Positions 53,756 to 62,820 of a stretch of 64,000 nt of DNA are shown piece by piece. How positions within the stretch are numbered: the stretch's first letter is position 1; the number at the start of each line of letters is the position of its first letter. Origin of the DNA: Bog-756 sp963701325 (GTDB lineage Bacteria; Actinomycetota; Acidimicrobiia; Acidimicrobiales; RAAP-2). The position numbers and the translations under genes were made by a program. The stretch is from contig OY969604.1 of NCBI GenBank assembly GCA_963701325.1, positions 434,001-498,000 on the forward strand, written 5' to 3'. The notes below the pieces were generated by a model, which worked only from the letters and a program-made list of their open reading frames with translations, was not told where the DNA came from and did no database searches.

Positions 53756-56389
53756 TCAGAGGTACTCCTTCTTCCGCATCCACACGAGGGCGAACCAACC
53801 CCAGATGGGTGGCAGGTAGGCGGTGAAGAGACGCTGCACGAACACCGCCGCCACGGCATCGGTCTCGCTGATGCCGGCCGCGGTCAGCCCGAAGATCATC
53901 CCTGCCTCGACGACGCCCATGCCACCGGGAACCGGCGAGATCCCGCCGAGCATCGACCCGAGGGTGAGGACGATGATGAGGGCGGCCAGGCTCAGATGGT
54001 CGCCGAATGCGTGCAGCGCGGCACCGAGCGCGAGAGCGACGAGCACCTGGGCGGCGACACTGCCGCCGAAGAGCTCGACGAGATTGCGGGGGTGGGTCGA
54101 GAGCACCCGCAGGTGGCCCCAGACCTCGGAGAACTTGGGGCGGAGCTTTTGCGCTGCGAGCTTGCGCCACCGCGGCACGGCGAGCACGATCCCGAGGATC
54201 ACCCCGACAGCCAGCACGACGAGGACGATGAGCCACACCAGGTGGGCCGTGCTGCTCCCCGAGCCGCCTCCGGTGCTGTCGGGCTCCTGCGCGAAGTGGA
54301 ACTGGGACCAGGCCAGCGGGAGCGCGATGAGGAAGAGGGCACCCTTGACGATCCAGCTCACGGTCGAGGCGAGCACGCCCGAGCTCACCGCCAGGGTCCC
54401 GTCATACCCCTCCTGCTGGAAGAACCGGACCCGGGTGGCAAGGACGGCCATCGATCCGCCGGCCAGCCCGACGAACACGTCGGCGAACTCGAGCACCACC
54501 GCCCGCCCGTACGGGAGGGGATCGGTGACCGAACCGATGGTGGTCACCGCGATCGAAGGATACGCGGCTTGCGCGAGCAGGAAGACCACGACCACCCACC
54601 CCCAGTCGGCTCCGGTGATCGTGCTCCACGACTTGGTCACGTCGACGAGGACGCCGAGGAGGGCCCACCCCCCGATCAGGGTCCCCGCTACCAGGGCGAG
54701 GCTCACCCAGCTGATCCGGTGTGGCTCGATCAGGTTGGGGACCTCCACGCCGGCGGTCCTCGCTCCCTCCTCGCGCACCGCGTTGAGCACGGCCTTCCTG
54801 CCGCGCAGGGACCGGGAGGAGACGGGATCGAGGGCTGCCCGCTGGAGGAAGGGCAGCGCGGCGACGAGGGCCTCCGGCGACAGGGTGCGGACGGCGGCGG
54901 CAACCGCTCGCTCCGGCCCGACCACCAGGGACACCGCGGCAAGCGTCGCGGCCAGGTCGCGGTCGAGCTGGTCGGAGCCCGAAACGGTGGACGCGGCCCG
55001 CAGGTCGAGCAGTCCACAGCGTCCCTGGTCGTCCACCACGATGGTCTCGACCGAGAGCGACCCGTGCGCGATGCCCGCGGCTCGGGCGATCCCGACCTGA
55101 CGGAAGATGTCGTCGAGCGCCGTGTCGTCGAGAGCCGTGTCGTCGAGAGCCGGCTCGCTGTCCGTGAGAGCCGGCTCGGCGGGGGCGGCGCCGGGAACAG
55201 GGCTGTCTGGTTCCGGTTCGTCGGGCGGCATCCAGGGCGGGAACTCGCTGAGTCGCCGTCCGGCTGGTGGGCGCGTGACGAGCAGCGCGTCCCGGGCCGG
55301 TCCGGCCGGTCCGGCGGCCAGCACCCTCGGCACCCGGGCCCCGGCCCGTTCGGCCATCAGGGTCAGGTACGCCTCGTGCTCCACCTGCTGGCGGCGGGTG
55401 AAGGTGAGCGTGGGCCCCGAGCTCCGGAAGAGCAGGAACCGGAACGTCTTGGCCAGGAGCTGGGCGTCGGCGGCGTCCCGCCCGTAGAACGACACGTCGA
55501 CCGGCGCCCCGGCCAGCGTGGCGGCGAACCTGCCTGCGCCCCACTCCTGGCGTGGCAGCGGGACGACATCCGTGGCTGCGATGTCCAGATCCCCGAGCAG
55601 GACCAGGAGCTCCCCGGCCGAGGGAAGGCCGAGCGGGGAGCCGAGCGAGAGGCGCACGATGGCGGTGACGCCGACGCCGACGGCCAGGCTGGCCAGCACG
55701 GCCATGGGAAGACCGTGACCCGTGACCACCGCGGCGAGGGCCATGAGGACGATGGCGACCTGGATGCTGCGCTGGAGCCAGCGGCTCAGAAACGGGAGCG
55801 CGGCGGTGGCCACGGCCACGGTGGCAGCCACCTGGGCGACCGGGAAGGAGAGCCCGAACCCGTGGAACGCGGCGTCGGGAGGGCGTCCGCCGTCTGTGCC
55901 GAAGAGGGCTCCGGCGATCACGCAGATCGCCCATGCGCCGAGCCCGGAGATCAGACAGTCGCGGATCAGGGTCCGGCGACGGGAGATCAGGGCGAGCACC
56001 CCCACCACGCCGATCAAGCCCAACGAGGCGATCCACCACACAGAGGACACCAGCCAGCGGACCCCGTCGGGGGGCGGAGAGAGTGCGGAGGCGACCGAGT
56101 GCTCGGTGTTCGAGTTGGCCAGCGCCACCAACCAGCACGCCAGGACGACCAGCACGGAGAGCCCGAGGCGGACCGCGTCACTCCCCCGCCGCCGTGTCGT
56201 CCCGTCACCGACCGGGGCGAAGAGGATTGCCTGCCAGCGGCGCCCCACCCGGTCCGGCGGCTGTCCGTCGACCTCGAGAGGCTGATCGGCGACCGGCGAG
56301 CCGGACGGTTCCTCGGCCTCGGGTGCAGCGTCGGGGTGAGCGGTGGTCGTCGCGGACACGTCGGGGTCGGCCGGGGCGCTCTCCATCAT
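53756..56389 (-). CDS. YbhN/LPG-synthase-TM flippase-like protein with embedded pseudokinase domain
   Basis: 877 residues in three parts. The first ~280 residues have about seven membrane helices (VRLGLSVLVVLACWLVAL, LIGVVGVLALIS, VIAGALFG, ALPFLSRWLQRS). The middle (~280-560) is a cytosolic kinase-like fold related to APH/ABC1 (VEHEAYLTLMAERAG, ALLVTRPPAGRRLSEF, AAGIAHGSLSVETIVVDD, GLLDLRAAS). The catalytic HGD and DFG motifs have become HGS (Ser444) and DLR. The last ~300 residues form the LPG_synthase_TM/YbhN domain (FVGLAGGSMAVLATRVRFF, GGISPVPGGMGVVEAGM). A lipid transporter or flippase role is likely. Confidence 0.88.
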   Translation of the reverse strand: MMESAPADPDVSATTTAHPDAAPEAEEPSGSPVADQPLEVDGQPPDRVGRRWQAILFAPVGDGTTRRRGSDAVRLGLSVLVVLACWLVALANSNTEHSVASALSPPPDGVRWLVSSVWWIASLGLIGVVGVLALISRRRTLIRDCLISGLGAWAICVIAGALFGTDGGRPPDAAFHGFGLSFPVAQVAATVAVATAALPFLSRWLQRSIQVAIVLMALAAVVTGHGLPMAVLASLAVGVGVTAIVRLSLGSPLGLPSAGELLVLLGDLDIAATDVVPLPRQEWGAGRFAATLAGAPVDVSFYGRDAADAQLLAKTFRFLLFRSSGPTLTFTRRQQVEHEAYLTLMAERAGARVPRVLAAGPAGPARDALLVTRPPAGRRLSEFPPWMPPDEPEPDSPVPGAAPAEPALTDSEPALDDTALDDTALDDIFRQVGIARAAGIAHGSLSVETIVVDDQGRCGLLDLRAASTVSGSDQLDRDLAATLAAVSLVVGPERAVAAAVRTLSPEALVAALPFLQRAALDPVSSRSLRGRKAVLNAVREEGARTAGVEVPNLIEPHRISWVSLALVAGTLIGGWALLGVLVDVTKSWSTITGADWGWVVVVFLLAQAAYPSIAVTTIGSVTDPLPYGRAVVLEFADVFVGLAGGSMAVLATRVRFFQQEGYDGTLAVSSGVLASTVSWIVKGALFLIALPLAWSQFHFAQEPDSTGGGSGSSTAHLVWLIVLVVLAVGVILGIVLAVPRWRKLAAQKLRPKFSEVWGHLRVLSTHPRNLVELFGGSVAAQVLVALALGAALHAFGDHLSLAALIIVLTLGSMLGGISPVPGGMGVVEAGMIFGLTAAGISETDAVAAVFVQRLFTAYLPPIWGWFALVWMRKKEYL

Positions 56390-56456
56390 GCGAGTACGAA
56401 CACTACGACCTGTGCGATCTCCTCCCGAGCGAGCACGATCCCGTCCAGCGCCCGGC

Positions 56457-58433
56457 TCAGCCGGTGGCGGAACCGAAGAAGTGCGCGTCGCCGAACGAGA
56501 AGACGCCGCCGTCGGAGGCGACCATCCAATAGCCGAGACCGTCCGGGGAGTCGGCCATGCCCACGATCGGCTGGTTGAGCACCAGGTTGCCCGTAGAGCC
56601 GAAGAAGGGGGCCCCGAACGAGAAGATGCCGCCGTCGGAGGCGACCAGTCGGTACCCGGTACCGCCGGGTGCTGCGCTCATGCCGACCACCGGCTGGTTG
56701 AGGTGCTGTCCACCCATCGACCCGGCAAAGCGGGCGTCACCGAACGCGAACACCCCGCCGTCGGACGCCACGAGCCAGTACCCGCGCCCGTCCGGGGTGG
56801 CAGCCATGCCCACGACGGGGCGGTTGAGCGCCAGGTTGCCCGTCGAGCCGAAGAAGTGCGCATCGCCGTACGCGAAGACACCGCCGTCGGACGCGACGAG
56901 CCAGTACCCGCGCCCGTCCGGGGTGGCAGCCATCCCCACGATGGGCCGGTTGAGGTGAATGGCCCCCGCCGAACCCTCGAAGGGCGCGTTGCCGAACGCG
57001 AACACACCGCCGTCGGACGCGACCTCCCAGTAGCCCTGGCCCGACGGGGTTGCGGCCATGCCCACCACCGGTGCGGCGAGCGACATGCCGCCGGCCGACC
57101 CTGGGACGGTCGCATCTCCGAACCCGAGCACGGCTCCCGACGATCCGTCGATCCAGTAGCCCTGGCCGTCCGGCGTCGATGCGATGCCCGCAGCGGAGCT
57201 CGCCAACGTCGAGGTCACCGTGAACCAGTTCGAGCGCAGCCCGAGCGCGCCGGCGAAGTCGTCACCGGTCAGCGACACGTCCTGCGAGGACCCGACCAGG
57301 GTCAAGGAGGTCACCCGGCCGCCCCAGTCGCCGAGGCCGTTGCGGCCGGTGATGGAGATGGACTCGAGCGCACCGAGCTGGGGCCAGGTGGACTCGATGG
57401 TCGACACCGGAACGGACGCGGTCCAGGTGTGGTTCGGGTTACAGGCACCGGGCACACAGACCGCGTCCCCGTCGTCGGGCACCGCGGCGAAGGTGCCTGC
57501 GGTGGTGTAGCCGCCGGTGGACGCCGAGTACTGGGTCGACTGGATCACCCCGCCTGTCTCCATGACCACGCCGGCTGTGTCCTGGGCGGCGAGGTTGCTC
57601 ACCGGGTTCTGGTTGAGGGTGCCCCGATAGGTCTGGCAGGAAAGGTCGCAGATGTCGGCATACCCGCCGTAGGAGCCCGGGCTGGCCATGACGTAGGACC
57701 GCACCGCAACGGCCTGTGCCTCGAGCTCCTGGAAGCCCCACGGCTGACCAGCCGGACCGGGGCTCCCGAGTGTTCCCCAACCGGCCGGGGACTCGTTCGG
57801 AACGACGTCGGCCACGTACGTCTCGAGGGGGACGGTGTTGACGGTCCGCGCTTGGCCGTCAGAGTTGTAGAGCGCCTCGATCGAGCCGTCGACCGTCAGG
57901 TTCCCGTTGGCCTGGCAGAGCTGCAGGGTGTTCGAGGCGCTGGTCTCGTCGGCGGTCGGATCGGAGACACCGGTGGCGAACGGGGCCCAGGGACCACCGC
58001 AGCCCGGTCCGGTGAAGAGATCCCACGTGCTGCCGCTCGGGATCATCTCGAGCGCCTGATCGGGCCCGACGGCGGACCCGTCGACGGTGAACGACGGGCC
58101 CGATGTGACGATCACACTGTTTCCGTCGTTCTCAGTGATGGCGACCCGCACGGTGGAGGCGTCCTGGCCGGCGGAAAGCTGGGCCGGCGAGCTCCCCGTG
58201 TAGAAGTGCTCGACGATCTGCTGCCAGCTGGTCCCGGCGAGCGCGTCACCAAGAGCACCCCACTGACCCATCCCGAGCCCGGGTCCGTACCCGTGTCCGG
58301 TCAGAGTGACATCCGTCGACGGGTAGGCCGATGCCGCCGGCGCGGAGACGAGCACGCCGCCGACCGAGGCCCCGACGGTGATGACAGCGACCAGTGCCGC
58401 CAGCCTGCGTCCTGTCCGCCTCGACCGCAACAC
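56457..58433 (-). CDS. Exported SpoIID/LytB-domain protein with six C-terminal 42-residue repeats
   Basis: 658 residues from GTG 58433, placed directly after the preceding stop (TGAGTG). A Sec signal peptide (LAALVAVITVGASVGGVLV) ends near SAPAASA. A SpoIID domain follows: GHGYGPGLGMGQWGALG, PLETYVADVVPNESPAGWG, ELEAQAVAVRSYVM, YSASTGGYT. SpoIID proteins act on denuded glycan or localise wall hydrolases; here, in a non-sporulating lineage, it is probably a wall enzyme. Residues ~416-658 are six repeats of about 42 (pattern GMAATPDGRGYWLVASDGG), probably a beta-propeller. Confidence 0.9.
   Translation of the reverse strand: MLRSRRTGRRLAALVAVITVGASVGGVLVSAPAASAYPSTDVTLTGHGYGPGLGMGQWGALGDALAGTSWQQIVEHFYTGSSPAQLSAGQDASTVRVAITENDGNSVIVTSGPSFTVDGSAVGPDQALEMIPSGSTWDLFTGPGCGGPWAPFATGVSDPTADETSASNTLQLCQANGNLTVDGSIEALYNSDGQARTVNTVPLETYVADVVPNESPAGWGTLGSPGPAGQPWGFQELEAQAVAVRSYVMASPGSYGGYADICDLSCQTYRGTLNQNPVSNLAAQDTAGVVMETGGVIQSTQYSASTGGYTTAGTFAAVPDDGDAVCVPGACNPNHTWTASVPVSTIESTWPQLGALESISITGRNGLGDWGGRVTSLTLVGSSQDVSLTGDDFAGALGLRSNWFTVTSTLASSAAGIASTPDGQGYWIDGSSGAVLGFGDATVPGSAGGMSLAAPVVGMAATPSGQGYWEVASDGGVFAFGNAPFEGSAGAIHLNRPIVGMAATPDGRGYWLVASDGGVFAYGDAHFFGSTGNLALNRPVVGMAATPDGRGYWLVASDGGVFAFGDARFAGSMGGQHLNQPVVGMSAAPGGTGYRLVASDGGIFSFGAPFFGSTGNLVLNQPIVGMADSPDGLGYWMVASDGGVFSFGDAHFFGSATG
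56460..57188 (-). repeat. Six tandem 126-nt repeats encoding the propeller-like domain of the SpoIID protein
   Basis: Units of 42 codons (the fifth has 41; the sixth is cut short). Core of each: GMAATPDG-GYW-VASDGGVFAFGDA-F-GS-G---LN-PVV. Two adjacent units share a stretch of about 38 identical bases, a sign of recent duplication or gene conversion. Confidence 0.9.
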
Positions 58434-60719
58434 TCAATCGACCCCGACGTTGGACGAAGCGAAGAGCTGCGGGAGAGAGCCGAAGAACCCGGCGTGGAAG
58501 GCGAACATGCCGCCGTCGGCCGCCACCATCCAGTACCCCTGGCCGCGCGGCGCCGGCGCCATGGCGACGACCGGGAGCACGAGCGAGAGGTTGCCGGTCG
58601 AGCCCCAGAACGGTGCCGTCCCGAAACTGAAGATCCCGCCGTCGGAGGCGACCAGCCAGTAGCCGTGGCTGCCGTTCGAGGCCATCCCCACGATCGGCTG
58701 GTTGAGGTGCTGTCCACCCATCGAACCGTAGAAGTGGGCGTCGCCGAAGGCGAAGATGCCCCCATCGGAGGCAACCAGCCAGTAGCCGCGGCCGTCCGGT
58801 GTCGGGGCCATCGCCACGACCGGTCGATTGAGGGTCAGCGCCCCGGTCGAGCCGTAGAAGTGGGCGTCGCCGAAGGCGAACAGCCCGCCGTCGGACGCGA
58901 CCTCCCAGTAGCCGCCCCCGTCAGGCGTGGCGGCCATCCCGACGATCGGCCGGTTGAGGTGCTGTCCGCCCATCGACCCGTGGAAGTGGGCGTCGCCGAA
59001 GGCGAACAGCCCGCCGTCGGACGCGACCTCCCAGTAGCCGCGCCCGTCCGCCGTCGCAGCCATCCCGACGACGGGTTGGTTGAGCGGATGCCCACCCATC
59101 GACCCGTGGAAGCCGGCGTCACCGAAGTCGAAGAGACCGCCGTCGGACGCCACGTTCCAGTAGCCCTTCCCGTCCGCGGTTGCCGACATGCCGACGATCG
59201 GGGCGTTGAGATGTCCGGGGGCGGCCTGGCTCAGCCACCCGGTCAACTGCGGGTTCTGGTGGAACATCGGCCACGCCCGCTTGCCGAGTGAGTGTCCGGC
59301 GGACCCGGCGATCTCGTAGTGCTGGACGACGCCGGCGTTGGAGGCGTTGTACCCGGCGATGGTGATCCCGACGAGCCCGTCGGGGTCGACGGTCACTGCG
59401 GCCGAATTCTGGAGGGCCACTGATCCGGCGCCGAGCGTGGCGACGGGCTGGGCGGTGCGGCCGTCGTAGACGACGAGGCCGTCCGTCGTCGGAACCAGCA
59501 CGTCGTTGTAGCCGCCTCCGGTCAGATCTGCGGTGGTGATGCCGCCGATGATCCTGCCCGGCGTCGCCTGCGGCCATCCCGGCAGGACCGCACCGTTGGA
59601 CCCGTTGAGCGCGTAGACGAGACCGCTGCTGCCGGTGTCGGCGCCCTCGAGCACCTGGACGTTACCGTTCCCGTTGAGGTCCCCGATGGCCGGACTGGAG
59701 ACCGTGTTGCCACCCAGAGCGTCCCGCCACACGATGTTGCAGTGGGAGTCCGACGCTAACAGGGTGTCCGAGTCGGGGGCGCCCGGGTAGTACGAGCCGG
59801 TGCCGAATGCGATTCCCACCTGCCCGCCCGTGAGGAAGTTGCCGACGGCCGGGGAGGAATCGACCGTCTGATTCGTGTTGTAGGAGCAGAGCATGTTCCC
59901 GCCCTCGCCGAGTACCCGCAGGTGCCCCCCGTTGGAGTAGGTCTGCCCGTTGGCGAGACCCGCGGTCGAATCACCACCCTCGATGATCTCGGTCTGGCCG
60001 TCGCCGTAGAGATCTGCGAGCGACGGCGTCGTGAACCCGCTGTCGGCGGTGAAGAACGGCCAGCCGGGCAGGAGCCCGCCGCTGCCGGCCTGGAAGGCGT
60101 ACTCCTCCTGGCCGAGCGACGGCGCCACCACCGCGGTCGTCCCCTCGAGCTGGCCGACTGCCATCGACGCCTGCACCCCGTGGGCGCCGTTCGGATCAGG
60201 CGCACCGTGCGACCAGATCTGGCCCCCCCGATTGTCGAGCGCGAAGTAGCCGCCGACCGTCGGCTGGGCGGCGTTGCCGGCCGAGACGAACACGGTGTCT
60301 GTGCCGGCCCCGTTGGGCGCGACGGACGGGGTGGAGTCGATCGGGGCGCCGAGGTGGGCCGGCCACCCCGCGACGGCTGAGCCGTTCGAGAGGTGGAAGG
60401 CGTAGACACTGCCCGCCCGGTCGCCCACCACGATCGACGGTCCCCCACCGTCGAGGGTCGCCACCGATGGCGATCCCTGGGCGACGGGCGATCCGGCGTC
60501 CGGCAGCACCTGCTGCCAGACCAGCGAGATCGGGAGAGCGACCCGGGGTGCCGGTGCAGCGACCGAGACGCTCGGGGCGAACGCAGCCACTGTGGCAGTC
60601 AGGAGCACCGTGCCGGCCAGAAGGAGGAGGGAGGATCGGCCGGACGACCGTCTCGGCCCGGGTGCTGTCTCGTTCGGGGTCGGTCCGTCCGGATCCTCAC
60701 ACCTCATGGTCGCCCTCAC
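58434..60719 (-). CDS. Exported FG-GAP/PQQ-type propeller protein with six C-terminal 42-residue repeats
   Basis: 761 residues from GTG 60719 (ATG 60707 is an alternative). A Sec signal (LLLLAGTVLLTATVAAFA) is followed by a ~450-residue beta-propeller with repeated GD-G or DLNGNG motifs (SVATLDGGGPSIVVGDRAGS, SLADLYGDGQTEIIEGG, AIGDLNGNGNVQVLEGAD, TADLTGGGYNDVLVPTTDG), typical of FG-GAP/VCBS. Residues ~510-761 are six 42-residue repeats like those of the SpoIID neighbour. Probably a secreted surface or adhesion protein working with that neighbour. Confidence 0.88.
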   Translation of the reverse strand: MRATMRCEDPDGPTPNETAPGPRRSSGRSSLLLLAGTVLLTATVAAFAPSVSVAAPAPRVALPISLVWQQVLPDAGSPVAQGSPSVATLDGGGPSIVVGDRAGSVYAFHLSNGSAVAGWPAHLGAPIDSTPSVAPNGAGTDTVFVSAGNAAQPTVGGYFALDNRGGQIWSHGAPDPNGAHGVQASMAVGQLEGTTAVVAPSLGQEEYAFQAGSGGLLPGWPFFTADSGFTTPSLADLYGDGQTEIIEGGDSTAGLANGQTYSNGGHLRVLGEGGNMLCSYNTNQTVDSSPAVGNFLTGGQVGIAFGTGSYYPGAPDSDTLLASDSHCNIVWRDALGGNTVSSPAIGDLNGNGNVQVLEGADTGSSGLVYALNGSNGAVLPGWPQATPGRIIGGITTADLTGGGYNDVLVPTTDGLVVYDGRTAQPVATLGAGSVALQNSAAVTVDPDGLVGITIAGYNASNAGVVQHYEIAGSAGHSLGKRAWPMFHQNPQLTGWLSQAAPGHLNAPIVGMSATADGKGYWNVASDGGLFDFGDAGFHGSMGGHPLNQPVVGMAATADGRGYWEVASDGGLFAFGDAHFHGSMGGQHLNRPIVGMAATPDGGGYWEVASDGGLFAFGDAHFYGSTGALTLNRPVVAMAPTPDGRGYWLVASDGGIFAFGDAHFYGSMGGQHLNQPIVGMASNGSHGYWLVASDGGIFSFGTAPFWGSTGNLSLVLPVVAMAPAPRGQGYWMVAADGGMFAFHAGFFGSLPQLFASSNVGVD
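58437..59192 (-). repeat. Six tandem 126-nt repeats encoding the C-terminal domain of the FG-GAP protein
   Basis: Same family as the array at 56460-57188 (core GYWEVASDGGLFAFGDAHF). The segments starting at 58857 and 58983, exactly 126 nt apart, share about 60 identical bases. This points to recent unit duplication or conversion. Confidence 0.9.
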
Positions 60720-60984
60720 GCGTCGTGGTCCTCCCTCGTCTGGTCATCGTCCGGCCCGTGGTCCTTCCTCGTCATCCCGACCTCCAGGACCACCAGCCGG
60801 ACGTGGCACGGCCGCGACACCGCTCTCACCCGTTCACTGGGTATCGGCCCCGGGTGAGCAGAACTGAACCGTCGATCCCGGCCCCGCGACGACCCGCGGA
60901 TCGATCCCGAACGGCAGATCCGGCCCGACCGCGCCTGAGCGCGCCAGTCCCCGGGGCGCGGGCATCGGCTCGGTACCCTGAGCC
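60720..60984. other. Divergent intergenic region with a 17-nt direct repeat
   Basis: 265 nt between the FG-GAP gene and the GT-C gene. CGTGGTCCTCCCTCGTC (60724-60740) recurs with one mismatch at 60757-60773, 33 nt apart, just upstream of the FG-GAP start. A TACCCT at 60974-60979 could be a -10 giving a near-leaderless mRNA for the plus-strand gene, but no -35 is visible. Confidence 0.35.
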
Positions 60985-62808
60985 ATGGTCTTCAACCCGC
61001 CCACCACGTCCGTGGCCGGCGGCGACGTCCGAGCCGGGGGTCCGGGGACAGCCGTGGCGACACCGGATCGGGTCGTCGGGCAGGGACGCCACTCCGCCCC
61101 ACGGCCTGCCCGGCCGCACGGGCGGGTGGTCGACCGGAGCGCTCCGTGGCTGGTCGGCGCGGCCACCCTGGTCGCCCGACTGTCGACGGCTGCACGGGGC
61201 CCGACCGACTGGGACTCGGCCCAGTACGCCTCGGCCGTGGGCCACTTCGACGTGACCCATGGGCTCCCCCAGCCGCCCGGGTACTGGCTCTACGTCGCCG
61301 TCGGCCGCCTCGTCCACGAGACCACGGCTCTCGGGGTGATCCACTCGCTGGTGCTCCTGGCCGCGTTGGCATCCGCGGCCGGAGCCGGGCTCACCGTGGT
61401 CGCGGGCCGCGACCTGGGCGGGCGGTGGGTCGGTCTGGCGGCGGGCGTGGTGGTCGCCACCTCGCCGTTCGCATGGTTCAGCGGGTCGATCGTGGCCACC
61501 TACTCCTTCGACCTCCTGGCATGCGCAGCGCTGTTGATACTCGCCTGGCGGGCTCGCCCCGGCAGCCCGCACGGGCTCGCGGCGGTGGTCGTCCTCGGGC
61601 TCCTCGCCGGCTTCCGCCCGTCGATCATCCAGTCGTTCGCGCTTCTCGCCTGCATAGCTGTGGCCGGATCGATCCGCCGCTGGCGCGACCTCCTGCTCAC
61701 GGTGGCGGCCGGTGCCGCTGCGGTCGCGGTCTGGTTCGTCCCGATGGCGCTCTCCCAGCCGGGGGGTGTCGCGGCCTGGCTGCATGCGACCCGGCTCGAG
61801 ACCGACGGAGCGGCAGAGGCCACGTCGATCCTCGACCACGCCGCCGGTGCAACCACCAACCTCGGAACGTTCGCCGCCTTCACCGTGCTGGCACTCGCTC
61901 CGCTGGCCGTCGTCGCCCTGCTGTCTGCTGCAGCCCTCGGTATCCGGGCCCTGATCGGGCCGGGCAGGTCCGATCTCGTTCCCGGCCCGCCTGCGGACGC
62001 GCCGTCCGGGGAGCCATGGGTGCGCCCCTGGTACCAGTCCCGCACAGCGGTGCTCGGTGCCGCCCTGGTCCCGGCCATGGCACTGGTGGCCCTCGTCCAG
62101 TTCGCCAAGGGCGGATACCTGCTGGCCTATCTGCCGGCTGCGGTCATCGCCCTACTGCTCGTGCCGGGTGCGCTGGTGCGTCCACGTACCGCAGGCGCGC
62201 GGGTGCCGGTTGCATGGACGATCGTGGCCACCGCAGCCATCGTGGCCGTGGCGGGGCTCGGCATCCAGCGGTTCCTCGCGGGGAACGGTGTGCTGCCGGA
62301 CAGCGCCGTCTCGTCCACCGGGTTGTGGCTCCGCCAGCCCCGCTACCAGGCGCCCTACCTCGACACCCGCTCCGCAATCCGCGCCGCGGACGCGATCGAC
62401 GCTGCGTTCGCCGAGCTCGGGCCGCAGGTCCGTGCCGACCGGGACGTGATCGTGCTCGACACGCCGGACGGCGGTGCATCCATCTACCGCAACGCGGGTT
62501 GGGAGCTGCCCGCCGACCGGGTCGCGCTGATCACGCCGGGCGGGCTGCTCTACAACGAACAGCACGGTGCCCTCTACTACGCCGCCGGCACCTCGGTCGC
62601 GGTTGGGCCGACCGGCTCGGTCGTCCTGGTCGCGTCGCCGGCGCTGTCCGGGCTCTCGTCGCTCGTGGCCCAGGGGGACGCGTCGCCCTTGCCCACACCG
62701 GTGCCCATCGGCGGGTACCGGGTCTGGAAGGTCGCGCCGGGTACCACGCTGCTCGGTGTGCGGATCACCGAGCGAGCGGGGCCGCGTCCCCTCGGCCGCG
62801 GCCTCTGA
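60985..62808 (+). CDS. GT-C family membrane glycosyltransferase
   Basis: 607 residues. A disordered N-terminus is followed by the GT-C first-loop acidic motif (TAARGPTDWDSAQYASAVG and GLPQPPGYWLYVAVGRLV). About ten membrane helices follow (LVLLAALASAAGAGLTVV, LAAVVVLGLLAGFRP, LLTVAAGAAAVAVWFVP, VLALAPLAVVALLSAAAL, LAYLPAAVIALLLVPGA). The C-terminal part is soluble. It would use a polyprenyl-phosphate sugar to decorate a lipid, protein or glycan at the outer face. Acceptor unknown. Confidence 0.83.
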   Translation: MVFNPPTTSVAGGDVRAGGPGTAVATPDRVVGQGRHSAPRPARPHGRVVDRSAPWLVGAATLVARLSTAARGPTDWDSAQYASAVGHFDVTHGLPQPPGYWLYVAVGRLVHETTALGVIHSLVLLAALASAAGAGLTVVAGRDLGGRWVGLAAGVVVATSPFAWFSGSIVATYSFDLLACAALLILAWRARPGSPHGLAAVVVLGLLAGFRPSIIQSFALLACIAVAGSIRRWRDLLLTVAAGAAAVAVWFVPMALSQPGGVAAWLHATRLETDGAAEATSILDHAAGATTNLGTFAAFTVLALAPLAVVALLSAAALGIRALIGPGRSDLVPGPPADAPSGEPWVRPWYQSRTAVLGAALVPAMALVALVQFAKGGYLLAYLPAAVIALLLVPGALVRPRTAGARVPVAWTIVATAAIVAVAGLGIQRFLAGNGVLPDSAVSSTGLWLRQPRYQAPYLDTRSAIRAADAIDAAFAELGPQVRADRDVIVLDTPDGGASIYRNAGWELPADRVALITPGGLLYNEQHGALYYAAGTSVAVGPTGSVVLVASPALSGLSSLVAQGDASPLPTPVPIGGYRVWKVAPGTTLLGVRITERAGPRPLGRGL

Positions 62809-62820
62809 ACCCCCACACGC

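Noticed and set aside
55107..55153. Short 15-nt repeats encoding ALDDTALDDTALDD in the flippase protein
   Set aside because: Local slippage in a linker; no function suggested.
56343..59291. Plus-strand open frame of about 980 codons with internal repeats
   Set aside because: It mirrors the repeat units of the two minus-strand exported proteins, which have signal peptides and known domains.
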